Assembly: GCF_022095675.1 (NCBI RefSeq)
Contig: NZ_JAHYSG010000057.1
Span: 13,157-77,156, forward strand
Length of the DNA stretch: 64,000 bases
Source of the DNA: Dactylosporangium sp. AC04546
GTDB lineage: Bacteria > Actinomycetota > Actinomycetes > Mycobacteriales > Micromonosporaceae
Reading direction: 5' to 3'
Shown: positions 21,278 to 28,365 of the stretch, in pieces
Numbering within the stretch: position 1 is the stretch's first letter
Layout of the letters: every line of letters starts with the position of its first letter
Notes under the pieces: model-generated
The model's database searches: none
Seen by the model: only the letters and a program-made list of their open reading frames with translations
What the model was told of the DNA's origin: nothing
Made by a program: the position numbers and the translations under genes

Positions 21278-22081
21278 GTGCGGTTGACCTACCTGGCGAC
21301 ATATCCGATCAAGAGCTGCTACCGGGTCGAGGCCGATACGGCCGAGGTGGAGCCGTGGGGGCTGGCCGGCGACCGGCGGTGGCTCGTCGTCGACGACGAC
21401 CGCAAGCTCGTCACGCAGCGGGAGTGGCCGCGGATGGGGCGGGTGCGGCCGGTGCCGACCCCGCGCGGCCTGCTGCTCCGGGCGCACGGCCGGGCCGACC
21501 TGGAGGTGCCGTTCCCGTCCGGGACGGCACGGGACGTCAAGCACTTCAGTCTGTGGATCGCAGCCACGCCGGCCGGCGACGAGGTGGATCGCTGGGTGTC
21601 GGAGGTGGTCGAGCGCCCGGTGCATCTGGTGCACCTGGACGACCCGACGCGCAGGCCGGTCGAGCCGGAGTTCAGCGAGCCGGGCGACCGGGTGAGCTTC
21701 GCCGACGGGTTTCCCCTGCTGCTGACGAACGCGGCCTCGCTGGACGCGGTCAACGACTGGCTCGTCGAGGGTGGCGACGAGCCGGTGGCGATGACGCGCT
21801 TCCGGCCGAATGTCGTGGTGAGCGGCGCACCGGCGTGGGCGGAGGACGGCTGGGTCGGCCGGCGGATCGTCGTCGGCGACGTGAGGTTCCGCGTGCCGAA
21901 GGCGTGCAGCCGGTGCGTGCTCACGACCATCGACCCGGAGACGGGCGAGAAGGGGCACCAGCCCTTGCGGGTGCTCGGGCAGCGCCGGCGGTTCCCGCAG
22001 GGGCTGCTGTTCGGGGTCAACCTGATCCCCGACATGCGGGGCAAGGTCGCCATCGGCGACGAGGTGCTGGTCCAGGATTAG
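21278..22081 (+). CDS. MOSC-domain protein (YcbX/mARC-like)
   Basis: This 267-residue protein has an N-terminal MOSC_N beta-barrel (LTYLATYPIKSCYRVEADTA) and a C-terminal MOSC domain with the conserved cysteine in VPKACSRCVLTTIDPETG. Family members bind molybdenum cofactor and reduce N-hydroxylated compounds. No ferredoxin domain follows, so an external electron donor would be needed. The GTG at 21278 gives the family N-terminus; an in-frame ATG at 21194 would run through the divergent hut promoter. The ribosome site is weak. Confidence 0.78.
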   Translation: MRLTYLATYPIKSCYRVEADTAEVEPWGLAGDRRWLVVDDDRKLVTQREWPRMGRVRPVPTPRGLLLRAHGRADLEVPFPSGTARDVKHFSLWIAATPAGDEVDRWVSEVVERPVHLVHLDDPTRRPVEPEFSEPGDRVSFADGFPLLLTNAASLDAVNDWLVEGGDEPVAMTRFRPNVVVSGAPAWAEDGWVGRRIVVGDVRFRVPKACSRCVLTTIDPETGEKGHQPLRVLGQRRRFPQGLLFGVNLIPDMRGKVAIGDEVLVQD

Positions 22082-22175
22082 GCCGAATTTCGGACGGCCG
22101 GGCCGCCGGTGCGAAAGCGGTGCGAAAAGCGGAATAACGCGTCGCGGGCGGCGGAGGCCGCGTCATGATCAACGG

Positions 22176-22934
22176 GTGACGCCCTTGCGGGTCCGGCCCC
22201 ACCTCGCCGAGATCCTGGATCGGACCCACCACGTGATCGTGACGTTCAGCGTGCTGGGCAATCTGCTGCCTGTGCCGGGAGCGGTGGCCCAGCGCATCCG
22301 CGCGATGCTCATGGAGTCCGGGCATCGGATGTCGATCCTGGTCAGCACGAGCGACAACCCGTTCGACATGCTCGGCGAGGCGTGCCGCCTGTCCGAGGAG
22401 CTGGGCCGCCGGGCCGAGCAGATCGTCCACGACGCCGAGCTCGAGGCCGCTGACCGGGTGCCGGTCACCGCGGGCGCCGGAGAGCTGCTGGAGGCGTGCC
22501 AGGCGACGGGGCGGACGGTCGCGGTGTACGCGCCGCACAGCGAGTCGGCCGTGGGGCGCTGCCTGCACCGGCTCGGGCTGCGCAGTCTCGTCGGGCCAGC
22601 ACTCGGGCGGGGGTTCGCGATGCGAAACCCGGGGGTGATACGAAACCTGGAGGTGATGCGGAACCCGGAGGTGATGCGGAACCCGGGGGCGCGGACGATG
22701 GCGCCCGCGCTGGAGGCGATCGGGGTCGCCGCCGAGGACACGGCGGTGGTGTGCGCGACGTTCGCGGCGATGTCGGCGACCCAGCGCGCCGGCGCGCACG
22801 CCGTCGGCGTGGAGCGCATCCGCGAGCCGCGCAAGGTGCTGCACGGCGGCGAGGGCCGCAACGCGGTGGTGCGGTCGCTGACGGCGCTGGCCGAGGCGAT
22901 CAAGGAGTGCGGCCCACCGCCGGGCGCCCGCTGA
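22176..22934 (+). CDS. HAD-like protein lacking catalytic residues
   Basis: This 252-residue protein has the overall spacing of an actinobacterial HAD hydrolase, but the motifs are replaced. The nucleophile motif expected as DFDG reads VTFSVLGN after AEILDRTHHVI. Motif II reads YAPHS, and the GDS-x-x-D motif reads CATFAAM. Around residues 149-172 there are four copies of a six-residue repeat (MRNPGV/IRNLEV/MRNPEV/MRNPGA) encoded by an 18-bp minisatellite that interrupts the fold. The 3' end is duplicated. It may be a pseudoenzyme or a decaying gene. The GTG start is the only plausible one. Confidence 0.5.
   Translation: MTPLRVRPHLAEILDRTHHVIVTFSVLGNLLPVPGAVAQRIRAMLMESGHRMSILVSTSDNPFDMLGEACRLSEELGRRAEQIVHDAELEAADRVPVTAGAGELLEACQATGRTVAVYAPHSESAVGRCLHRLGLRSLVGPALGRGFAMRNPGVIRNLEVMRNPEVMRNPGARTMAPALEAIGVAAEDTAVVCATFAAMSATQRAGAHAVGVERIREPRKVLHGGEGRNAVVRSLTALAEAIKECGPPPGAR
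22620..22691 (+). repeat. Intragenic 18-bp tandem repeat, four copies
   Basis: Four diverged copies of an 18-bp unit (ATGCGAAACCCGGGGGTG-like) lie in frame within the HAD-like gene and add six residues each. The low divergence suggests recent slippage. Confidence 0.8.
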
Positions 22935-22983
22935 CGGCGCTGGCCGAGGCGATCGAGGAGTACGGGCCACCGCCGGGCGCCCG
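22878..22983 (+). repeat. 53-bp tandem duplication across the stop of the HAD-like gene
   Basis: Two adjacent 53-bp copies (22878-22930 and 22931-22983) differ at only three positions. The first contains the gene's last codons; the TGA of the gene is formed at the junction. Because 53 is not a multiple of three, the second copy is read in another frame and is untranslated. Confidence 0.9.
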
Positions 22984-23170
22984 CTGACCCGCTCGCCGGG
23001 GCCGGCGCGAGTCCGTGGTGGACAGTTGGGGTGACCGGTTTCCGGCAGTCGGTGACGCGCGGGTGTCCCGGCTGGTCATCCGGGTTGCCGCCGGGTGAGT
23101 TGTCGGCAGTGTGGTCGGTCACGGCATTGCGTGACAGCGCGGATACCGCGCCTCTGGTAGAACAACGCGC

Positions 23171-23662
23171 GTGTCATTTCTGCTGTGGTCCGGGCGGGCC
23201 ATCGGGTATCGGCGGGCGGCCGCCGGTGCGGCGGTGGCCCTGGGGTGCTTCGTGGGCGGGTACCTGGTCGTGCCCGAGCGCGCCCTTGAGCAGCCCAAGT
23301 GGCTGCTCCTGAGCGCGGCGCTGTTCCTCGTGGGGCTCGCGGCGTCCGGCTGGGCGGCGGCGATGGCGCATGTCGGGGTGCAGATCAGCATGTACAACGT
23401 GCGGATCCGCCACGGGCTGCTGCCCATGCCGCCGATCTCGGTGCCGCTGCGGATGATCGGGGAGCTGCGCTCCGTCGACGTGCAGTCCAGCATCGGGCAG
23501 CGGTGGGGGTGGACCTGGGTGCCCGGCCGTGGGCGGGCCGTCATCGTGCGGTCCGGGCCGGCGCTCGTCTTCGACTTCGGCGGGCGGCAGTTCATGGTGA
23601 GCGTCGACGATCCCGAGGACGCCATCGCGGCGCTGGGAAGAGTCCGGGCCACCGCCCGCTGA
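23171..23662 (+). CDS. Two-helix membrane protein with PH-like C-terminal domain
   Basis: This 163-residue protein has hydrophobic stretches near 15-33 and 44-64, followed by a soluble beta-rich region (YNVRIRHGLLPMPPISVPLRMIGELRSVDV... ALVFDFGGRQFMVSVDDPEDAIAAL). The tail resembles a bacterial PH-like fold exposed to the cytoplasm. Function unknown. The GTG at 23171 has TAGAAC seven bases upstream, in the leaderless position. A hairpin terminator follows at 23680. Confidence 0.7.
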   Translation: MSFLLWSGRAIGYRRAAAGAAVALGCFVGGYLVVPERALEQPKWLLLSAALFLVGLAASGWAAAMAHVGVQISMYNVRIRHGLLPMPPISVPLRMIGELRSVDVQSSIGQRWGWTWVPGRGRAVIVRSGPALVFDFGGRQFMVSVDDPEDAIAALGRVRATAR

Positions 23663-23679
23663 GCACAGGAATTGGTGAA

Positions 23680-23706
23680 GCCCGGGGGAGTATCCATCCC
23701 CCGGGC
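23680..23706. terminator. Bidirectional hairpin terminator
   Basis: A perfect 10-bp stem GCCCGGGGGA / TCCCCCGGGC with a 7-nt loop lies between the plus-strand membrane-protein gene and the minus-strand tRNA-like cluster. It can end transcription from both sides. Confidence 0.7.
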
Positions 23707-23767
23707 CTCGGCGTGCCGCCCAATTGCGCACACCGGCACGTTTGAAGGGCACGGGTCAGCTTCAGGG

Positions 23768-23839
23768 CGTCGCGCTCTTCGATTGAGCTATCGGCCCAGG
23801 AAAGAGGGCCGAGCGGGAGTTGAACCCGCAACCTCGACG
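23768..23839 (-). ncRNA. Candidate circularly permuted tRNA-like element 2
   Basis: In transcription order the 3' half comes first. It has anticodon 3' strand CGTCG (23839-23835), variable AGGTT, T-arm GCGGG-TTCAACT-CCCGC, acceptor TCGGCCC and a U discriminator ending at 23805. A 7-nt linker CTTTCCT follows, then the 5' half: acceptor GGGCCGA (23797-23791), U8 A9, D-arm GCTC-AATCGAA-GAGC, a G, and anticodon 5' strand CGACG ending at 23768. Every helix is complete: acceptor 7/7, D 4/4, anticodon 5/5, T 5/5. No CCA is encoded. The D-loop lacks GG and I cannot find U33, so decoding is doubtful. No linear cloverleaf fits these bases. Confidence 0.5.
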
Positions 23840-23922
23840 ACGGTGCCCGCGCTCGGTCGATCCGGTGTTCGGCGGCGAATGCTCAGACTGGAGCGAGAAG
23901 TTGAGTTTGTGTCTCGGCTCTC

Positions 23923-23997
23923 GCGGCTGCCTCTTCCCCTTGGGCTACGCCGTCACGGAAATGGCGGCGGGAGGATTCGAACCTCCACTGACACCGC
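23923..23997 (-). ncRNA. Candidate circularly permuted tRNA-like element 1
   Basis: It has the same layout as element 2. The 3' half has anticodon 3' strand GCGGT (23997-23993), variable GTCAGT, T-arm GGAGG-TTCGAAT-CCTCC, acceptor CGCCGCC and discriminator A at 23962. A 7-nt linker TTTCCGT follows, then the 5' half: GACGGCG (23954-23948), U8 A9, a D-arm nearly identical to that of the UAG tRNA at 24846-24918, A26 and GCCGC (to 23923). Acceptor pairing is 6/7, anticodon 5/5 with one G-U, T 5/5. A rival linear fold uses GGCGGCG at 24050-24044, but it has no U8/A9 and no normal D-arm. Confidence 0.45.
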
Positions 23998-24061
23998 GCG
24001 GACCTGTCAAACTGAGCCTCAGGTTCAGTCTGCGCTCCTTGCGCGCCGCCAATCCTAATCG

Positions 24062-24793
24062 CTACCCGAACAGGAAGCGAAACACTTTCTCGCCGGTCTC
24101 CTGACTGACCACCTCGGCACCGTTGGCCTCCTCGCGGGCGAACTTCACCGCTGCCTGGAGCTTCTCGACGCGCTCGACGAGCTCGTTGACGCGCTTGGCG
24201 GGCAGCGCGCCGGAGAACTTCACGGTCTTCCAGTAGCCGATGACGACGTCCTCGTAGTAGACCTCGACCTGCGCCGGGTGCTTCTCCGTCGCCTCGGCCT
24301 TCACGTGGTTGCGCGGGATCTTCTTCGTGCGCGTCGTCTGGGTCGGCTCGGTGGCGTAGCAGTCGGCGGACGCGTCGTAGGCCCAGGTCTCGGCGGCGTC
24401 GAGCACCGGCAGCTTGCGCACGAACGTCAGCAGGTCGACCAGCTGCTTCTCCAGGAACAGCAGGTAGGACACCGGCACGTCGCGCAGCAGCGGCTCACCG
24501 TCGACCACCACGTCGGCGCGGGCGGCGCAGTTGGTCCAGTCCTTGGTCGCGGTCACGTCGAACAGCCGGGTGAGGATGGTCGCCGTCTGGCGCAGCACCT
24601 CGTCGGCCTTCACCTGGACGCGGGTCGACTCGGGCGGCAGCTGCTCGCCCTCCTCGTCCTTCGGACGGTACGTGCGCGAGATGCCGGCCAGCAGCGCCGG
24701 CTTCTGCAGGACGTGGTGGGCGTCGGTGAGCTCCTGGAAGGAACGGGACTTGACGCCCTTCTCCACCGCGATGATCTGATTCAGCTTCGTCAT
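24062..24793 (-). CDS. Conserved protein of unknown function (DUF7873-like) within the tRNA-like cluster
   Basis: This 243-residue soluble protein begins MTKLNQIIAVEKGVKSRSF and contains LLAGISRTYRPKDEEGE, DWTNCAARADVVVDG and a C-terminal coiled-coil-like helix (ELVERVEKLQAAVKFAREEAN). From memory it matches a family found in many actinobacteria and in some phages and other bacteria, recently numbered DUF7873. I know of no biochemical function. It has no nuclease, ligase or GTPase motif that I can recognise. It lies between a UAG-anticodon tRNA and two permuted tRNA-like elements, all on the minus strand. TACACT ends 10 nt before the ATG, so it probably has its own promoter and almost no leader. 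A role in handling these RNAs is inferred from position only. Confidence 0.75.
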   Translation of the reverse strand: MTKLNQIIAVEKGVKSRSFQELTDAHHVLQKPALLAGISRTYRPKDEEGEQLPPESTRVQVKADEVLRQTATILTRLFDVTATKDWTNCAARADVVVDGEPLLRDVPVSYLLFLEKQLVDLLTFVRKLPVLDAAETWAYDASADCYATEPTQTTRTKKIPRNHVKAEATEKHPAQVEVYYEDVVIGYWKTVKFSGALPAKRVNELVERVEKLQAAVKFAREEANGAEVVSQETGEKVFRFLFG

Positions 24794-24845
24794 AATGCGC
24801 CCGAGTGTACGAGCGCGATGCGCGCCGAAAACAGCCAATAACGTG

Positions 24846-24918
24846 TGGGGCCGGTGAGAGTCGAACTCACACTGGCACGGACCTAAACCGTGTGCCTCTG
24901 CCATTGGGCTACGGCCCC
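24846..24918 (-). tRNA. Class I tRNA with anticodon UAG (would read CUA leucine codons)
   Basis: A complete 73-nt cloverleaf: acceptor GGGGCCG/CGGCCCC, U8 A9, D-arm GCC...GGC with GG in the loop, anticodon arm CACGG-TTTAGGT-CCGTG, variable CCAGT, T-arm GTGAG-TTCGACT-CTCAC, discriminator A. No CCA is encoded. The anticodon is UAG with U33 present. Bacterial leucine tRNAs normally carry a long variable arm; this one has five nucleotides, so its amino acid is uncertain. A TACAGT box lies 16 bp upstream of the tRNA, inside the end of the transglutaminase gene. Confidence 0.85.
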
Positions 24919-24941
24919 TGCAACCGAGACACACACTGTAC

Positions 24942-25790
24942 TCAGGCCAGCCGCGTGATCTCCACGGTGACTCCCAGGTGCTTGCTCGGCGCGCCGTGGT
25001 ACACCCCCCGCAGCGGCGGGACGTCGTCGTAGTCGCGGCCGCGGGCCACCACCACGTGCCGCGGGCCGACCGGCACGCCGTTGGTGGGATCGAAGCCGGT
25101 CCACTCCCCGCACCACCACTCGACCCAGGCGTGGCTCTGCCCGGCAACGGTCTCGCCCACCTCGGCCTCGACCTTCGGGTGGAGGTACCCCGAGACGTAC
25201 CGCGCGGGCACCCCCCGGGCCCGCAGCAGCCCGACGGTCAGGTGCGCGATGTCCTGGCAGACGCCTTTGCGCAGGTCCCAGGCCTCCTGGGCGCTGGTCT
25301 GCACGCCCGTCGATCCCGGAACATAGGCGACCTCCGATCGCACCCAGTGCGAGAGCGCCTCCGCGGAGTCGGCGGGCGATCCCTCCGGTACCGCTGACCA
25401 GGCAAGCTCGACGAGCGCCGGATCGACCGCCGTCAGGGGGCGCTCGGTGAGGAACTCGGCCTGCGCGTCCAGGACAAGATCAGCGGCAAGGTCCGGCCAA
25501 CCCAGGGAAGCCGAGGCACGAGGAGGCGTCGACACCTCGACCAGGCTGCTCGACACCACCCGCAGCTGCTGGTGCGGCCGGTGCAGGTCGAACGCGGTGA
25601 CCTGGGTGGCCCAGTAGTCGTGGTACCGGTAGGTCGCCGCGCCCGGCGTCACCTCGACCTGGCTGAACAGCGTCGTCTGCCACGGCAGCGTCAGCGGGGT
25701 GAGCCGGGCCTCGTTGTAGGAGGCCGAGACGGTGCCGGCGTACTTGTAGCCGGTGACGTGCCGGATCTTCAGCCGCCAGCTCGTGCTCAT
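24942..25790 (-). CDS. Transglutaminase-family cysteine peptidase-like protein
   Basis: This 282-residue protein has an N-terminal beta domain typical of the family (LKIRHVTGYKYAGTVSASYNEARLTP) and a transglutaminase core with the triad seen as LRKGVCQDIAHL (Cys), SHAWVEWW (His) and FDPTNG (Asp). It is the Rv2409c type. Its ATG overlaps the alpha-E gene (ATGA), and the ATP-grasp, alpha-E and transglutaminase genes form a widespread three-gene unit of unknown pathway, thought to make or modify peptides. Its stop is 23 bp before the UAG tRNA. Confidence 0.88.
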   Translation of the reverse strand: MSTSWRLKIRHVTGYKYAGTVSASYNEARLTPLTLPWQTTLFSQVEVTPGAATYRYHDYWATQVTAFDLHRPHQQLRVVSSSLVEVSTPPRASASLGWPDLAADLVLDAQAEFLTERPLTAVDPALVELAWSAVPEGSPADSAEALSHWVRSEVAYVPGSTGVQTSAQEAWDLRKGVCQDIAHLTVGLLRARGVPARYVSGYLHPKVEAEVGETVAGQSHAWVEWWCGEWTGFDPTNGVPVGPRHVVVARGRDYDDVPPLRGVYHGAPSKHLGVTVEITRLA

Positions 25791-26734
25791 GACCCACCCC
25801 AAGCGACGGTGCCCCAAGTGACGGGCGTGGATTGCGGGAAATAGCGGGCGGTGATTGCCGCGCTCGCCGTCGCGCAGGTCTGCTGGAGCGCGCGCAGGTG
25901 CTGCGGCAGCTCGCTGAGCAGCGTGCTCATGTCGGCGTACTCCAGCCGGGTGCGGATCTGCCCGATCGGCCGCCGGGCCGGGTCCGTCACACCGGCGCGC
26001 TCGGTGGTCGGCGCCAGGTCGCGCAGGCACTGCTCGGCGGTGCCGAGGGCGTGCAGGGCCGAGCGCGGGAAGAGGCGGTCGAGGAGCAGGAACTCGGTGA
26101 CCCGCTGCGGGTCGAACGTGCCGCCGTGGGTGCGCAGGAACGCCTCGTCGGCGCCGCAGGAGCGCAGCACCGTCCGCCAGCCGGTGACCTCGTCGGGGGT
26201 GTTCGTCTGGATCGACAGCAGCCGCGCGGTCATGTCCACGCGCTCCAGCGAGCGGCCCAGCACGAGGAACCGCCACCCGTCGTCCCGGCTCATGGTCGAC
26301 TCGGCGAGCCCGGCCAGTACCGCGGCCCGCTCCCGCACGTAGCTGAGGAACACGGTCGGCCCGAGACGCTCGGCCGCGACCCGCCGGGACGCCAGCGTGT
26401 GCCAGGTGACGTTGAGGCACTCCCACATCTCGCTGGAGATCGTCTCGCGCACGCCCCGGGCGTTGTCGCGGGCCGCCACGATCGCGCCGGAGATCGCGCT
26501 GGGGTCCTCGGCGTCGAACGCGAGCAGCTCCAGCACGTCGCCGGTGGTGAGGCGGCGGTCCTGCGGCGCGGGCGCGCCCAGGATCGACATCAGTGAACGG
26601 CAGGCGGCGTCCTCGTCGGCCCACGGGTCCTCCAGCAGGCGGCCGAGGAACGCGTCGAGGATGCGGGCGGTGTCGTCGGCGCGCTCGATGTAGCGGCCGA
26701 TCCAGAACAGCGATTCCGCAATACGGCTGAGCAT
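25787..26734 (-). CDS. Alpha-E domain protein (DUF403)
   Basis: This 315-residue all-helical protein starts MLSRIAESLFWIGRYIERADDTARILDAFL, the signature of the alpha-E/DUF403 family (Rv2410c type). No catalytic residues are evident; it probably partners the circularly permuted ATP-grasp protein encoded just upstream, with which it shares a TAATG junction. Its own stop overlaps the transglutaminase start. Confidence 0.9.
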   Translation of the reverse strand: MLSRIAESLFWIGRYIERADDTARILDAFLGRLLEDPWADEDAACRSLMSILGAPAPQDRRLTTGDVLELLAFDAEDPSAISGAIVAARDNARGVRETISSEMWECLNVTWHTLASRRVAAERLGPTVFLSYVRERAAVLAGLAESTMSRDDGWRFLVLGRSLERVDMTARLLSIQTNTPDEVTGWRTVLRSCGADEAFLRTHGGTFDPQRVTEFLLLDRLFPRSALHALGTAEQCLRDLAPTTERAGVTDPARRPIGQIRTRLEYADMSTLLSELPQHLRALQQTCATASAAITARYFPQSTPVTWGTVAWGGS

Positions 26735-28296
26735 TATTGTTGTCCCGCCATCTGAGCCGCCGCCGGTCCGCTGTCCCGCGGGCTGGCGCCGGAGTCCCGC
26801 GGCTCGACCGGGGCGCGCGGGCGGAGGGGAGCGGGCGCCGGTTCGCCCGGATGGGCCAGGACCCAGGTGTCCTTGGAGCCGCCGCCCTGGCTGGAGTTGA
26901 CGACGAGGGCGCCCTCCGGCAGGGCGACCCGGGTCAGCCCGCCGGGCAGGAGCCAGATCTCGCTGCCGTCGTTGACCGCGAACGGCCGCAGGTCGATGTG
27001 CCGGGGCGCGACCCGGTCGCCGAGCAGCGTCGGCGAGGTGGACAGCGCCACCGGGCGCTGCGCGATCCAGCCGCGCGGGTCCTGCTCGACGGTGCGGCGC
27101 AGTGTGGCGAGGGTCTCGGCCGAGGCCTGCGGGCCGATGACGATGCCCTTGCCGCCGGCGCCGTCGACCGGCTTGAGCACGAGCTGGTCGAGGCGGCCGA
27201 GGACGTCGTGGAGCACATCCGGGTCCCGGTCGTCGAGCCGGTACGTCTCGACGTTGTCGATCAGCGGCTCCTCGGCCAGGTAGTAGCGGATCAGGTCGGG
27301 CACGTACGTGTAGATCAGCTTGTCGTCAGCGACCCCGTTGCCGACCGCGTTGGCGAGGGTGACCTGCCCGGCCCGGGCCGCGTTGACGATGCCCGGGCAG
27401 CCGATCACCGAGTCGGGCCGGAAGTGCAGGGGGTCGATGAACTCGTCGTCGACCCGGCGGTACACCACGTGGACCGGCCGCTCGCCCTGCGTCGTGCGCA
27501 TCCGCACCCGGTTGCCGCTGCAGACCAGGTCGCGGCCCTCGACCAGCTCGACGCCCATGAGCCGGGCGAGGAGGGCGTGCTCGAAGTACGCCGCGTTGTA
27601 CACGCCCGGCGTGAGCACCACGACCGTCGGGTCGTCGACGCCCTCCGGCGCGGCGGCCCGCAGCGCGGCGAGCAGCCGGGCCGGGTAGTCGTCGACCGGC
27701 CGCACCCGTGCGTCGGCGAACAGCGCCGGCATGGTGTGGGTGAGCGCGCGCCGGTTCTCGATGACGTACGACACTCCGGACGGGATCCGCAGGTTGTCCT
27801 CGAGGACCCGGAACCGCCCCTCCTCGTCGCGGACCAGGTCGACGCCGCTGATGTGCACGCGCACGCCGTTGGGCGGCTCGATGCCGTGTGCCTGCCGGTG
27901 GAAGTGTGCGCTGGTGGTGATCAGCTTGCGCGGCACGACTCCGTCGAGAAACACCCGGCCGGCGCCGTAGATGTCGGCGAGAAAGGCCTCCAGGGCCTTC
28001 ACCCGCTGCTGGACCGCGGCGGTCAGCAGATCCCACTCGGCAGCGTCGATGATCCGCGGGATCAGGTCCAGCGGGAACGGCCGCTCCTCGCCCGCGTAGG
28101 CGAAGGTGACCCCGCGGTCGGTGAAGACGCGGGCCAGCTGGTCGGCGCGGAACCGGAGGTCGGCCGGTGCCAGCGGCTGGAGCGCGGCGAACAACGAGCG
28201 GTAGGGCGCCCGGGGCTGCCCGGGCCGCTCGAACATCTCGTCCCACGCTTCGAACATGCCCCCGGACATCGCATAGTCATCGAAGATGTCCGCCAT
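26734..28296 (-). CDS. Circularly permuted ATP-grasp type 2 protein
   Basis: This 520-residue DUF404/DUF407 protein (Rv2411c type) has MFEAWDEMF near the N-terminus, RPFPLDLIPRII, VRVHISGVDLVRDEEGRFRVLEDNLRIPSGVSYV, and the ATP-grasp glycine loop LKPVDGAGGKGIVIG followed by ATP-binding acidic residues. The C-terminal 45 residues are a proline-rich, low-complexity tail. It presumably forms an amide or peptide bond in concert with the two genes downstream, with which it is translationally coupled. Confidence 0.92.
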   Translation of the reverse strand: MADIFDDYAMSGGMFEAWDEMFERPGQPRAPYRSLFAALQPLAPADLRFRADQLARVFTDRGVTFAYAGEERPFPLDLIPRIIDAAEWDLLTAAVQQRVKALEAFLADIYGAGRVFLDGVVPRKLITTSAHFHRQAHGIEPPNGVRVHISGVDLVRDEEGRFRVLEDNLRIPSGVSYVIENRRALTHTMPALFADARVRPVDDYPARLLAALRAAAPEGVDDPTVVVLTPGVYNAAYFEHALLARLMGVELVEGRDLVCSGNRVRMRTTQGERPVHVVYRRVDDEFIDPLHFRPDSVIGCPGIVNAARAGQVTLANAVGNGVADDKLIYTYVPDLIRYYLAEEPLIDNVETYRLDDRDPDVLHDVLGRLDQLVLKPVDGAGGKGIVIGPQASAETLATLRRTVEQDPRGWIAQRPVALSTSPTLLGDRVAPRHIDLRPFAVNDGSEIWLLPGGLTRVALPEGALVVNSSQGGGSKDTWVLAHPGEPAPAPLRPRAPVEPRDSGASPRDSGPAAAQMAGQQ

Positions 28297-28365
28297 GACG
28301 AGAGCCTAGGCACGAACCGTTTCGGCCGCATTACCAGTGTGTTTTTGACGCCGATCTTGCCCAGG

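Noticed and set aside
23962..24050. Linear 89-nt class II tRNA with acceptor GGCGGCG/CGCCGCC
   Set aside because: Acceptor and T-arm pair perfectly, but U8/A9 are absent and there is no proper D-arm or U33. The permuted reading gives a standard D-arm and anticodon stem. Kept as the main competing model rather than as a feature.
23690..24060. Two-piece tmRNA
   Set aside because: Permuted tmRNA genes exist, but there is no tag-coding segment or pseudoknot region between the halves, and the elements carry full D- and anticodon arms.
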